The notes under the pieces: generated by a model
The model's database searches: none
What the model was told of the DNA's origin: nothing
What the model saw: the letters and a program-made list of their open reading frames with translations, nothing else
Translations under genes and position numbers: made by a program
In this document: piece by piece, positions 7,386 to 15,028 of the stretch
Position numbering within the stretch: the stretch's first letter is position 1
Layout: each line of letters opens with the position of its first letter
DNA from: Synergistaceae bacterium
GTDB lineage: Bacteria > Synergistota > Synergistia > Synergistales > Aminobacteriaceae
Assembly (NCBI GenBank): GCA_017475805.1
Contig: JAFVEW010000234.1
Span: forward strand, 1-15,028
Length of the DNA stretch: 15,028 nt
Direction: 5' to 3'

Positions 7386-8385
7386 GGCCGCCTCCGTCCT
7401 TCCAGAGCATCTGCTCACGGAGCTGTTTTCCGATAACTTCCATCGGGTGCTTGGCTAATAAATCGCGTTTTGAGTTAAAGAATGTTCTGCCGTTTTTATT
7501 TTCAGCGATCCAACGGCCTGCAAAAGTTCCGTCCTGAATGTCGCTCAAAACTTTTCTCATGTTTGCTTTGATTTCTTCGTGAGGAAGAACGCGAGGCCCT
7601 GAAACATACTCGCCGAACTCTGCAGTGTCAGAGATTGAATAGTTCATTGCTGCAACGCCGCCGCGATTGACAAGGTCGATGATTAATTTCATTTCGTGAA
7701 TACACTCGAAATAAGCGTTGACAGGATCGTAGCCAGCTTCGCAAAGAACTTCAAAGCCGCACTGCATTAAATCGACAACTCCGCCGCAAAGAACTGTCTG
7801 TTCGCCGAATAAATCTGTTTCAGTTTCCTGCTGCATTGTTGTTTCAAGGACGCCTGCACGAGCTCCGCCGATTCCTGCGATATAAGCAAGAGCTATATCA
7901 AGACATTTTCCAGAAGCGTCCTGTTCTACCGCTACAAGGCACGGAACGCCTTTGCCCGCAACATACTGACTTCTAACCGTGTGGCCGGGACCTTTAGGAG
8001 CAGCCATGAAAACATCAACGCCCTTAGGAGCAACGATTTGTTTGTAACGAATATTGAAACCATGAGCGAAGGCTATTGCTTTTCCTTCAGTTAAGTAAGG
8101 CGCGATTTCATTGCGGTATAAATCAGCCTGTTTTTCGTCGTTGATTAAAATCATGATAATATCAGCGGCTTTTGTGCATTCACTGACAGTCATAACTTTG
8201 AAGCCGTCTGCCTCAGCGATAGGCCAAGACTTTCCGCCTTTGTAAAGTCCGACGATGACATCGCAGCCTGAGTCTCTTAAGTTAAGAGCGTGAGCATGTC
8301 CTTGTGAGCCGTAGCCGATAATAGCGATTTTTTTGCCTGTAAGTTTTCCGAGGTCGCAATCTTTTTCATAATATACACGTGCCAT
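7366..8385 (-). CDS. ilvC: Ketol-acid reductoisomerase (class I)
   Basis: IlvC isomerises and reduces 2-acetolactate and 2-aceto-2-hydroxybutyrate with NAD(P)H and Mg2+, the second common step of branched-chain amino acid synthesis. The 339-residue length is that of the short class I enzyme. The Rossmann motif [13 protein letters not shown] is at 24-36 and the cofactor-phosphate loop GLYKGGKSW at 46-54 keeps the Ser that usually contacts the NADPH phosphate. Also visible are catalytic His108 in FAHGF, metal ligands Asp191, Glu195, Glu227 and Glu231, and substrate-binding Ser252. The ATG at 8385 has AAGGAG 11 bases upstream and matches the normal [11 protein letters not shown] start; the open frame reaches back to an ATG at 8472 but that extension is not family-like. 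It is followed directly by ilvD. No ilvB or ilvN is in the window. Confidence 0.97.
   Translation of the reverse strand: MARVYYEKDCDLGKLTGKKIAIIGYGSQGHAHALNLRDSGCDVIVGLYKGGKSWPIAEADGFKVMTVSECTKAADIIMILINDEKQADLYRNEIAPYLTEGKAIAFAHGFNIRYKQIVAPKGVDVFMAAPKGPGHTVRSQYVAGKGVPCLVAVEQDASGKCLDIALAYIAGIGGARAGVLETTMQQETETDLFGEQTVLCGGVVDLMQCGFEVLCEAGYDPVNAYFECIHEMKLIIDLVNRGGVAAMNYSISDTAEFGEYVSGPRVLPHEEIKANMRKVLSDIQDGTFAGRWIAENKNGRTFFNSKRDLLAKHPMEVIGKQLREQMLWKDGGGLDDVSK
7391..7395 (-). promoter_or_regulatory. Ribosome binding site for the ilvD TTG start
   Basis: GGAGG on the minus strand, inside the last codons of ilvC, is five bases upstream of the TTG at 7385. No ATG occurs in the ilvD frame between this site and the conserved RSNNIKAG block, so TTG is the best-supported start. 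Confidence 0.7.
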
Positions 8386-8464
8386 GAAAAATTTTTCTCC
8401 TTTATTGAAAAATAAAATTCTAAATATTTTAGCAGACATATATAAAAAAAGCGGTGTGATTATC

Positions 8465-9388
8465 TCATGCATATATACATAACTGAAACAAAAAATAAGT
8501 AACCGCTAACAAATCTCCTGCTCCTCCAGGACTTATATTTTCTAAAATTAAATCGCTGTCGAATTTATAAATCTCTTGGAAATTTAGTTTATTGTTCAAA
8601 ATTAAGTCTGCGGCACGCTTTCTAACTTGTTCGGCAGTTTGAAAATCTTTACGCGAAATTATATTAGTATCATTTGCTTCGGCCATTATGTGAATTAAAG
8701 TGAAAGCTAAGGCATCATTGATATTAAAATTTTTTGATAAATATTTTTTTAACGCTGGCAAAGCAACATTAATTACAACAGGATAACCTGCTTCAGCTTC
8801 GCCGCGAATACCAGTTATTCCATGCTCAATAAAAACTCGTTCGCCTTTTGTTAAAAATTTTTTATCTTTTTCATGAACTCCTGCAAAGTCTTTTTCACAA
8901 ATTCCTGCGCAAATTTTTGATGCTAAATTCGTAACATTTTCAGGCGTCAAAGAAATTTTATTTTTTGCAAGATAACCTGCCGCCGCGCTTAATAAGCCTA
9001 ATGAAAAAATTTCGCCCTTGTGAGTGTTAATTCCGTCCGTAGCTTTGAACATCTTTTTTTCAGCTTCGATGCCGATTTTACGAATTATCGGAAAAAGATT
9101 TTTTATTTTATTTTTATCATCAATTTCTTCAAAATTTTCTCCGGCTCTCGAAAAATCTTCAAAAGAAGAACGCAAGGCTGCGGCACTCTTTATAAAAGTA
9201 AAGAAGCCCATATCTCTATGAGCTCCTGAATTATTTCTGTCAACAAGGCCGGGCTTAGGGGTTACTGACACCTCGATTAGCATTGCTTCAAGTGCCAAAG
9301 TTCCAACACAGTTAGAAGTAGGAAGTTTTTTTTCTGTTCCTAACTCCTCACTCCTAATTCCTACTTGCTTTTTAGTCTCCCCAGTCAT
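8465..9388 (-). CDS. citG: Triphosphoribosyl-dephospho-CoA synthase
   Basis: CitG joins ATP and dephospho-CoA to make the precursor of the prosthetic group of citrate lyase (or of malonate decarboxylase for MdcB). Family motifs are clear: [55 protein letters not shown] and SPGGAGDLL. No lyase, decarboxylase or CitX is nearby, so the acyl-carrier partner must be elsewhere. The start is uncertain. The ATG at 9388 (307 residues) overlaps the RND stop by 17 bp and has no clear SD. Residues about 9-26 are encoded by a heptameric repeat array and look non-native. An in-frame TTG at 9298 and ATG at 9283 lie just before the conserved region but leave a short N-terminus. The stop is TGA, 79 bases before ilvC. 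Confidence 0.9.
   Translation of the reverse strand: MTGETKKQVGIRSEELGTEKKLPTSNCVGTLALEAMLIEVSVTPKPGLVDRNNSGAHRDMGFFTFIKSAAALRSSFEDFSRAGENFEEIDDKNKIKNLFPIIRKIGIEAEKKMFKATDGINTHKGEIFSLGLLSAAAGYLAKNKISLTPENVTNLASKICAGICEKDFAGVHEKDKKFLTKGERVFIEHGITGIRGEAEAGYPVVINVALPALKKYLSKNFNINDALAFTLIHIMAEANDTNIISRKDFQTAEQVRKRAADLILNNKLNFQEIYKFDSDLILENISPGGAGDLLAVTYFLFQLCIYA
9311..9368. repeat. Heptameric repeat array with inverted arms at the RND/citG junction
   Basis: On the plus strand two units TTAGAAG and TAGGAAG (9312-9325) are followed by T8 and then by units in the opposite sense: CTGTTCC, TAACTCC, TCACTCC, TAATTCC, TACTTGC (9334-9368). The two halves can fold into an imperfect hairpin with a T-rich loop. 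The same heptad family is at 5683-5710. The array starts right after the RND stop and reads through as the apparent N-terminus of citG. Confidence 0.75.
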
Positions 9389-12300
9389 CGTCGTCATCGT
9401 ACATTTGACTGTCGTCGTCTTTAATGTCAAGCTCGTGGCCTCTGATTTTGTTCCACCAGATTTTAACGCGCCAAACGAGTTTATAAGCCGCCGGTATTGA
9501 CAACATTGCGAGCATACCTCCGGCGATTAAGCCTCCGATTGCAACGACAGCGATGGGTCTTTTCATTTCTGAGCCTCGTCCTGTCGAAAGCAAAGGCAAA
9601 AGCGAAACAACAGACGTAACGACCGCCATTAAAAGCGACTTAAATCTTACGTGGCAGGCTTCTTCAACGGCCTTATACGGGTGAGTTCCTTTAATTCTCA
9701 AAACTTCTGCATAATCGACAACGACAATAGCGTTATTAACGACCATTCCGACTAACATAATCATGCCGATTAATGCGAAAATCGAAATATTAACATCCGA
9801 AATTAACATCGCCGGAACAACACCGATAGCTGCCATTGGAATTGTCGCAAGAATTACTGCACTGTAAACCCAACTCTCAAGAATTGCAGCAACAACAAGA
9901 TATGTAACAACGATTGCAATAACTAAAGTTCTTATAAGCTCCGTGAAGTTCTCGGCCATGTCTTCCTGTTCACCGCCGAAATTAATCGAGACGACTTCGG
10001 GAATTTCCATTGAATTTACTAATTCTCTCATTCGGGCGTTGCCTTCGCCTGACGTTATATAACGGACGTTGCCTGTAACAACAACAGCGCGCTGACGTTC
10101 AACTCTCCGAATTTCTGTAGGTCCGTCGCTCCACGCTATATCGGCCATTTCATCAAGAGGCACAAGACCGTAACCTGTCATTATAGGAAGTTCGTGAGCT
10201 GTGAAAATATCGCTGGCTTTCTCTCGGCTAATTCGGGCTTTAATGTCATATTCGTAACCGCCTTGACGGAATTTTCCTGCGTCGCGCCCGATTAAATAGC
10301 CTCTGACAACGCTCGCCAAGTCCGAAATATTTAATCCTAAAGGAGCTAATCTCCAACGAATAGGCTTAACTTGTAATTCAGGCTTGCCCATTTCCATTTC
10401 TGTTTTCAAGTCTCGAACGCCGGGAACGTTGCGGCCTCTAGCGCGGATTTCTTCGGCAAAATTATAGAGAACATCTAAATCTTCGCCCTTAACTTGAATT
10501 TCTATAGGATTGCCGAAACCTGAACGAGTAGCAGCTATAGCAATTTGGACGCCAGGCAATTCGTTAAGCCACGGACGAATTTTATCCGCTAAATCCTGAG
10601 TTGAAGGTCTATTTGGGTCATCGTTAAGATATAAAGCTATTTGAGCCTCGCTGATTGACTGACTTCTCATTGAGCTTGCAACTGTTGAAACAACGTGATT
10701 AATATATTTTCTGTCTGGTAAAGTGTTAATGTAATCTTCGACTTGATAGACTAAATCCGCTGTTTTATGAATAGACGAGTTATTATCAAGCGTTAGAGTT
10801 ATTCTGACTGTTCCGTCGTCTGTCGTAGGAGTAAACTCTGTGCCGATAAAGCCGCCTAATTTCATTGAGCCGTAAGTCGCAAGCAAAGTAAATACAATCG
10901 TCAAAAACGGGAATTTCATCGCAGTATGAAGAATTATATAGAACATATCGCGGAAACCGTTAAAAATCCAGTTCCACCAACCCGTTAAAATCTTGCCGAT
11001 TAAAGGCAACTCGCCTGAATCATTTTGCTTTTTCTTCATTCTTGCAGCTAAGCACGGAGTAACCGCCATCGTAACCCAAAGCGAGAAAACTGTAGCGTAA
11101 ACAATCGTAACGGCGTAAGGCTTCAAAAATTGTCCCGCTATAGTCGACATCAAAGCAACAGGCATGAAAACTCCCAAGTTCGTTAAAACGCCCGCAAGGA
11201 CTGACATAGAAATTTCAACAGTTCCCTCTTCTGCAGCTTCAAATGCTTCGTAGCCATTATCACGAAATCTATAAATATTTTGAATGATTAAAATCGCGTT
11301 CATTACGAGAGTTCCCATCGAAAGGGCAAGGCCAAGAGTACTCATTAAGTTAAGAGTATAGCCGTGAATTTGCAACGGTACGAATGTCGCCGCAAAAGCA
11401 ACAGGCATCGAAACAGCAACAATAAAAGTAGCTCCGAAACGGCCTAAGAATAAATAAATTACAAGAGCCGTGAGAACAATTCCTATAGCTGTGTCGCGAA
11501 TGATATTCTTAACGGCACTCTCAACAAAACTTGTGTCATCATAAGTATATTCATAAGTGAAATCAGGATAATCGCGCATTGTTCGGGTCATTAAACGCTT
11601 TATTAATCTTCCCGCTTCAACGACGTCTGCATTAGAACGCGGACTAATTCGTAACTGAACGACTGGCTTTCCGTCTGCACGAGCCATACTTCGCTGGTCT
11701 TCTTCTCCGTCAACAACTTCGCCAAGCATTGAAAGTCTAACAGGCTGACCTGTAGGCGTCGGAATTAAAATATTTTCAAGCTGTTCGACGTCGTTAAACT
11801 CGCCCATAAGTCTTAAAGAGACTTCATCTTTACGTTGAGTTACATAGCCTGACGGTGTAGTCTGATTATTTGCAGCAACAACACTGCAGACTTGCATATA
11901 AGTAATCCCGTAATCGCTTAAGGCCGCAGGATCGAGATTAACATGAATTTCTCTGTCTCGACCGCCGCTGACGTCAACTCGTCCGACACCTTCAACACGA
12001 GCAACAACGGGCTGAATTCTGTCCTCAATCATTTTCTTTGCTGTCTTTTCCGGAAGACTTGAAGCAAACGAAATAATTAAGAAAGGCTGTGCGCTGATGT
12101 CAAATTTACTCGAAACAGGCTCGTCGGCATCATCAGGTAAATCCGGAATTTTAGCTTTAACTTTGTTATTGACGTCAACGAGAGCTAAATCGGGATTTGT
12201 TCCTGCCTGCATTTCGACAGCGACCATTGAAACGCCTTCGAGAGAATATGTCGTTATTGACTTAAGATTTTCAAGGTCTGCTAAAGCGTCTTCAAGAGGT

Positions 12301-12497
12301 TTGCTGATTAATTGTTCAATTTCATTAGGACCTGCGCCTGTGTAAGTCGTTCGGACGAGAACAAAAGGAAACTCAACATCAGGATAAAGGGTAACGCCGA
12401 GCGTGAAATAACTCGAAATTCCAAGCAAAATCCATATAACAACAGAACACCCGGTGAAGACCGGGTGATAAATACAAAATCTTATAAAACCTCGCAT
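9372..12497 (-). CDS. RND efflux transporter permease (AcrB/HAE-like) with atypical TM4
   Basis: This inner-membrane pump of 1041 residues has the full RND layout: TM1 (about 12-33), a first porter loop (34-331), TM2-6 (332-485), TM7 (about 526-548), a second loop (549-852) and TM8-12 (853-1007). Family blocks include LYPDVEFPFVLVRTTYTGAGPNEIE near the start and LVGMVVNNAIVVVDY in TM10. The proton-relay positions are unusual: AcrB Asp407-Asp408 align with Met399-Asn400 (GTLVMNAILII), Lys940 with Asn921, Thr978 with Ala958; only the Arg971 equivalent (Arg951) is kept. The C-terminus ends in an Asp-rich tail (1027-1041). ATG at 12497 has GAGGG seven bases upstream, inside the end of the adaptor gene, whose stop is three bases before; the two are surely cotranscribed. 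No outer-membrane channel gene is present in the window. Substrate cannot be inferred. Confidence 0.95.
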   Translation of the reverse strand: MRGFIRFCIYHPVFTGCSVVIWILLGISSYFTLGVTLYPDVEFPFVLVRTTYTGAGPNEIEQLISKPLEDALADLENLKSITTYSLEGVSMVAVEMQAGTNPDLALVDVNNKVKAKIPDLPDDADEPVSSKFDISAQPFLIISFASSLPEKTAKKMIEDRIQPVVARVEGVGRVDVSGGRDREIHVNLDPAALSDYGITYMQVCSVVAANNQTTPSGYVTQRKDEVSLRLMGEFNDVEQLENILIPTPTGQPVRLSMLGEVVDGEEDQRSMARADGKPVVQLRISPRSNADVVEAGRLIKRLMTRTMRDYPDFTYEYTYDDTSFVESAVKNIIRDTAIGIVLTALVIYLFLGRFGATFIVAVSMPVAFAATFVPLQIHGYTLNLMSTLGLALSMGTLVMNAILIIQNIYRFRDNGYEAFEAAEEGTVEISMSVLAGVLTNLGVFMPVALMSTIAGQFLKPYAVTIVYATVFSLWVTMAVTPCLAARMKKKQNDSGELPLIGKILTGWWNWIFNGFRDMFYIILHTAMKFPFLTIVFTLLATYGSMKLGGFIGTEFTPTTDDGTVRITLTLDNNSSIHKTADLVYQVEDYINTLPDRKYINHVVSTVASSMRSQSISEAQIALYLNDDPNRPSTQDLADKIRPWLNELPGVQIAIAATRSGFGNPIEIQVKGEDLDVLYNFAEEIRARGRNVPGVRDLKTEMEMGKPELQVKPIRWRLAPLGLNISDLASVVRGYLIGRDAGKFRQGGYEYDIKARISREKASDIFTAHELPIMTGYGLVPLDEMADIAWSDGPTEIRRVERQRAVVVTGNVRYITSGEGNARMRELVNSMEIPEVVSINFGGEQEDMAENFTELIRTLVIAIVVTYLVVAAILESWVYSAVILATIPMAAIGVVPAMLISDVNISIFALIGMIMLVGMVVNNAIVVVDYAEVLRIKGTHPYKAVEEACHVRFKSLLMAVVTSVVSLLPLLSTGRGSEMKRPIAVVAIGGLIAGGMLAMLSIPAAYKLVWRVKIWWNKIRGHELDIKDDDSQMYDDDDDWGD

Positions 12498-12500
12498 AAA

Positions 12501-13619
12501 TTAACCCTCATTAGTTTTTCCAGTGGCTTGTTTGCCTGCTAAATCAACCTTACGAATAATCTCCGCGCCGTCATATAAAACTCTGTTGCCGCTAGTGATT
12601 AAATTATCGCCGGGCTTTAAGCCTGAAGTTACAACAACACGACCTTCACGGCCTTCACCTGTCGTAATTTTTGTGAGCTTGGCTTTATTTCCGTCAGCAA
12701 TATAAACTGATTGATTGTCGCCGCGATAAACTACAACGTTTGAAGGAATTACAACGACGCTCTGCTGCCTCGAAACTTGAAAACGTCCCTCCACATAAGT
12801 TCCCGGCAAAATTCCAGAGTCTTCAGGCAAGCCTACGACGACAGGATATAAACCTGAGCCGCTTTGAGCTTCTGGGCTTGTTCGTTTGACCCAGCCAATA
12901 TGTTTAACTCCGTCAACATAGATTTCAACAGGAGTAGATTTATTGATTTTCGTAATATCTTTCTTTGAGACCATTAGCTCTGCTTCCATCTCGCGAGGAT
13001 CAACGATTGAAAGCAAAGGAACTCCAGCTTCTGCTATTTCGCCGGGTTCGACGTTACGCGCTGATACTATGCCGTCGATATTAGCTTTTAAGCTAGTTCG
13101 CTGTAAAGTTGACTGTGAAGACCTCAAACTTGCTTCAGCTGTTTTTAATTTAGCGTAAGCAGCGTCGACTTCGCTCTGTGAAATTCCTCCTTTAGCGTTT
13201 AATTGCTTCAATCTGTTGTAATTTAATTTAGCTTCTTCATAATTTGATTTACCTGATTGAACTTGAGCACCGCGCGCCGCGATTTGCAAAGTTATTAAAG
13301 TTTGTCCGGCTTTTACGTGGCTGCCGACGTCGACTGCAACGCTTTTAACAATTTCGCGTTCAAAAGTTGTAATATTTTGAGTGTGAGCACTCTTAGCTTG
13401 ACCGTAATAACTGCGCCAAGTCTCCCAATCTGAAGTTTTTAATATTTCAGTCTCAACTGGATATGTATCTACTGTCTGAGTTTCGAGCGAACGTAAATTA
13501 GCCGCTGCCTGCGCAAGCTTTGCTCTAACCTGTGTGGCAACTAAAACGCCAACGCCGACTAAAGCTAACACCCATAATAAAATTCTAATTTTATTTATAA
13601 AAATTGTGAATTTGCGCAT
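12501..13619 (-). CDS. RND periplasmic adaptor (membrane fusion protein, HlyD/AcrA-like)
   Basis: The 372-residue adaptor should bridge the RND permease to an outer-membrane channel. An N-terminal anchor helix (about 11-30) without lipobox cysteine leads into a beta/lipoyl domain split by a hairpin: half-motifs VKSVAVDVGSHVKAGQTLI (91-109) and the segment 176-205 with IDGIVSARNVEPGE. Between them a helical hairpin (about 118-172) is rich in Ala, Lys and Glu; it is short, so contact with the channel may be tip-to-tip. A beta-barrel (about 210-285) and membrane-proximal domain (about 286-355) follow. AGGAGG lies 13 bases upstream of the ATG, a long spacing. It is the first gene of the leftward run and is driven by the extended -10 promoter at 13664-13672. 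Confidence 0.93.
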   Translation of the reverse strand: MRKFTIFINKIRILLWVLALVGVGVLVATQVRAKLAQAAANLRSLETQTVDTYPVETEILKTSDWETWRSYYGQAKSAHTQNITTFEREIVKSVAVDVGSHVKAGQTLITLQIAARGAQVQSGKSNYEEAKLNYNRLKQLNAKGGISQSEVDAAYAKLKTAEASLRSSQSTLQRTSLKANIDGIVSARNVEPGEIAEAGVPLLSIVDPREMEAELMVSKKDITKINKSTPVEIYVDGVKHIGWVKRTSPEAQSGSGLYPVVVGLPEDSGILPGTYVEGRFQVSRQQSVVVIPSNVVVYRGDNQSVYIADGNKAKLTKITTGEGREGRVVVTSGLKPGDNLITSGNRVLYDGAEIIRKVDLAGKQATGKTNEG

Positions 13620-13663
13620 TAAAAAATATTCGCCTCCTGATATTTTTATGTGAGTGATTTCGC

Positions 13664-13672
13664 ATTATAGCA
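13664..13672 (-). promoter_or_regulatory. Extended -10 promoter of the adaptor/RND operon
   Basis: On the minus strand TGCTATAAT is a perfect extended -10 (TG at 13671-13672, TATAAT at 13664-13669). The -35 region reads AATATG and is poor, as is common for extended -10 promoters. Transcription would start near 13657, giving a leader of about 38 bases with the SD AGGAGG. Confidence 0.7.
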
Positions 13673-13759
13673 TAGCGAGTTAATAACATATTAATTTGAA
13701 AAAATTATGAAAAATTTTCCTATTTTTGATTTCAATCAGGTTTAAGAATTTTTTACAAA

Positions 13760-13787
13760 TTTTCAATGATTCTCAAAGTAATATAAT
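13760..13787 (+). promoter_or_regulatory. Promoter of the ABC exporter, apparently leaderless
   Basis: TATAAT (13782-13787) lies only six bases before the ATG at 13794, with a weak TTTTCA (13760-13765) 16 bases upstream as -35. Initiation at the usual distance would fall on or within a base or two of the ATG. No SD sequence is visible before this ATG. Confidence 0.55.
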
Positions 13788-13793
13788 AAAAGT

Positions 13794-15028
13794 ATGTTCA
13801 AGTATATAAAAAAATTTTTTTTCTTTACGATCATAGCGGCGTTATTCATGCTTGGGGAAGTTTCTATGGACTTGATCCAGCCTCGAATCATGAGTCGAAT
13901 TGTCGACGAGGGTGTCTTAGGCAGCGGCGGCATGAAAACAATTTATGAGCTTGGCCTCCTAATGATCGCTCTCGTTATCGTGGGCGGGCTTTGTGGCAGT
14001 TTGAATAATGTTTTTGTGAATATATCGGGGCAAAATATCGGCAACGAAATGAGAAAGGATTGCTTCAAAAAGATAATGAGCGTTTCTTTCCCTGAGCTTG
14101 ATAAATTCACGACGGGAACCTTAGTCACAAGGGTTACCAATGATGTTACACAAGTTCAAAATTTTGTCTCTCAATTTGTTCGTGGAATGTTGCGGACTTT
14201 CTTATTGATGTTTGGGAGCATGTATTGCGTTTTTGAACTTAACTTTACTTTCGGGCTTATAGTCATTTGCTCTTTCCCTTTTATTCTTGGCTGCCTCGTG
14301 TTTTGTATGATGAAGGCCGACCCGCTTTTCATGAAATTGCAGGCAAAACTTGACCGAGTGAACGCAATTCTACAAGAAGATATTTCAGGGATAAGATTAA
14401 TAAAAGCCTGCGTCCGTGAATCCTATGAAAAAATACGTTTCGGACGCGCTAATGAAGAACTCACTGAAATTCAATTATCGACGCTGACCATTTTTGCTTT
14501 CATGAATCCTGTTATAAACGCCTTGATGTATATCGTGATAGCTTCGATTTTATTTATTGGCTATTCTGATAAATCCGCGATTCCACCCGTCGGTGCTATC
14601 ATGGCGACGGTTACATATACGACTCTTCTATTGCATTCAGTATTGATGACAGTCATGCTATTTCAAAATATTTCACGAGGTATAGCCTCATGGAAGAGAT
14701 TAAAAGAAATTCTGCAGATATATCCCAAAATTAATGACGGCAATAATTTTTATGAAGTTAACCAGCACGACGAAGCTGTAGAATTTAGGAACGTTTCATT
14801 TTCATATTCAGGCTCAAACTCGGTTCTTTCAAATATAAATTTGAAAATTCATCGAGGCGAAACAGTCGCTATAATGGGGACAACGGGCTGCGGGAAAACG
14901 TCGCTCGTGAATTTAATTCCGCGTTTTTACGATGTTACAAACGGAACTGTCTTTGTTGACGGCGTTGACGTTAGAGAATATAACTTGAAAGATTTGCGAG
15001 AAAAAATTGCTTTCGTCATGCAGAAGAG
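13794..15028 (+). CDS. ABC exporter, fused permease and ATP-binding domains, cut by window edge
   Basis: The first 411 residues of a type IV (MsbA/MDR-like) half-transporter are present; the 3' part lies beyond the right edge. The transmembrane domain (about 1-305) begins with a short cytoplasmic end and TM1, has the family pattern PRIMSRIVDEG (30-40), DKFTTGTLVTRVTNDVTQVQNF (103-124, split here by the coupling helix) and EDISGIRLIKACVRE (195-209). The nucleotide-binding domain starts near 328 with VEFRNVSFSY, has Walker A GTTGCGKTS (362-370), and is cut at the Q-loop (Gln410; FVMQK where FVPQ is more usual). Signature and Walker B lie outside. The ATG at 13794 is needed for a full TM1; a downstream ATG (codon 25) has a good SD (GGGGAAG, seven bases away) but would remove most of TM1. 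In this orientation a second half-transporter gene often follows. Substrate unknown. Confidence 0.93.
   Translation, partial: MFKYIKKFFFFTIIAALFMLGEVSMDLIQPRIMSRIVDEGVLGSGGMKTIYELGLLMIALVIVGGLCGSLNNVFVNISGQNIGNEMRKDCFKKIMSVSFPELDKFTTGTLVTRVTNDVTQVQNFVSQFVRGMLRTFLLMFGSMYCVFELNFTFGLIVICSFPFILGCLVFCMMKADPLFMKLQAKLDRVNAILQEDISGIRLIKACVRESYEKIRFGRANEELTEIQLSTLTIFAFMNPVINALMYIVIASILFIGYSDKSAIPPVGAIMATVTYTTLLLHSVLMTVMLFQNISRGIASWKRLKEILQIYPKINDGNNFYEVNQHDEAVEFRNVSFSYSGSNSVLSNINLKIHRGETVAIMGTTGCGKTSLVNLIPRFYDVTNGTVFVDGVDVREYNLKDLREKIAFVMQK

Noticed and set aside
8386..8472. N-terminal extension of ilvC to the ATG at 8472, or a regulatory leader there
   Set aside because: The extension is not family-like and has no SD, while the ATG at 8385 has one. 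The 79-bp gap is too short for a T-box and has no convincing hairpin with T-run.
9389..9430. citG start at the furthest upstream ATG (9430)
   Set aside because: It would overlap the RND gene by 59 bp with no SD and adds only Thr-rich residues that mirror the Asp codons of the RND tail.
12312..12542. Plus-strand frames over the RND and adaptor genes, and similar short antisense frames at 4736-5057, 7125-7436, 9020-9229, 12523-13158 and 13943-14140
   Set aside because: All are shadows of real coding sequences on the opposite strand or frame, without SD or motif support.
1..15028. tRNA, rRNA, CRISPR arrays, insertion sequences, attachment sites
   Set aside because: I looked and saw no cloverleaf, rRNA-like sequence, regularly spaced direct repeats, transposase or terminal inverted repeats.

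Overview
The window comes from an AT-rich diderm (outer-membrane) bacterium. An RND-type inner-membrane pump with its periplasmic adaptor is present, genes are packed with strong Shine-Dalgarno sites, and terminators are classic hairpin plus T-run. Gene content (UxaC, a flavodoxin/ferredoxin fusion protein, CitG, an oxygen-sensitive-looking IlvD) suits a gut-type anaerobe such as a Negativicutes or Synergistota member. That placement is inference; no rRNA or other taxonomic marker is present.

Layout, left to right. (1) 1-299, minus: N-terminal part of a membrane protein running off the left edge. (2) 468-1880, minus: uxaC, with its own promoter (TTGACA, 18 bp, TATTAT) carrying a perfect 12-bp palindrome between the -35 and -10. 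(3) 2018-2839, minus: flavodoxin-like protein fused to a 2x[4Fe-4S] ferredoxin, ending in a textbook terminator. (4) 2988-4486, plus: two secreted proteins of unknown function that appear to be tandem paralogues, closed by a terminator facing both ways. (5) 4600-13619, all minus: a co-directional run read from the right as periplasmic adaptor, RND permease, citG, ilvC, ilvD, and a secreted seven-bladed PQQ-type beta-propeller. (6) 13794-15028, plus: start of an ABC exporter (TMD plus NBD up to the Q-loop), divergent from the adaptor and apparently transcribed without a leader.

Functionally, the adaptor and RND permease form the inner two parts of a tripartite exporter whose outer-membrane channel is not in the window. 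ilvC and ilvD are consecutive steps in valine/isoleucine synthesis and overlap by 20 bp. citG makes the prosthetic-group precursor of citrate lyase-type enzymes, but no such enzyme is encoded here. uxaC opens hexuronate catabolism without its usual partners nearby.

Most notable points: the RND permease has Met-Asn where AcrB has its proton-carrying Asp407-Asp408; the two secreted proteins look like an undescribed family; a 7-bp tandem repeat sits in two intergenic sites and has blurred the start of citG; and the ABC transporter gene looks leaderless.
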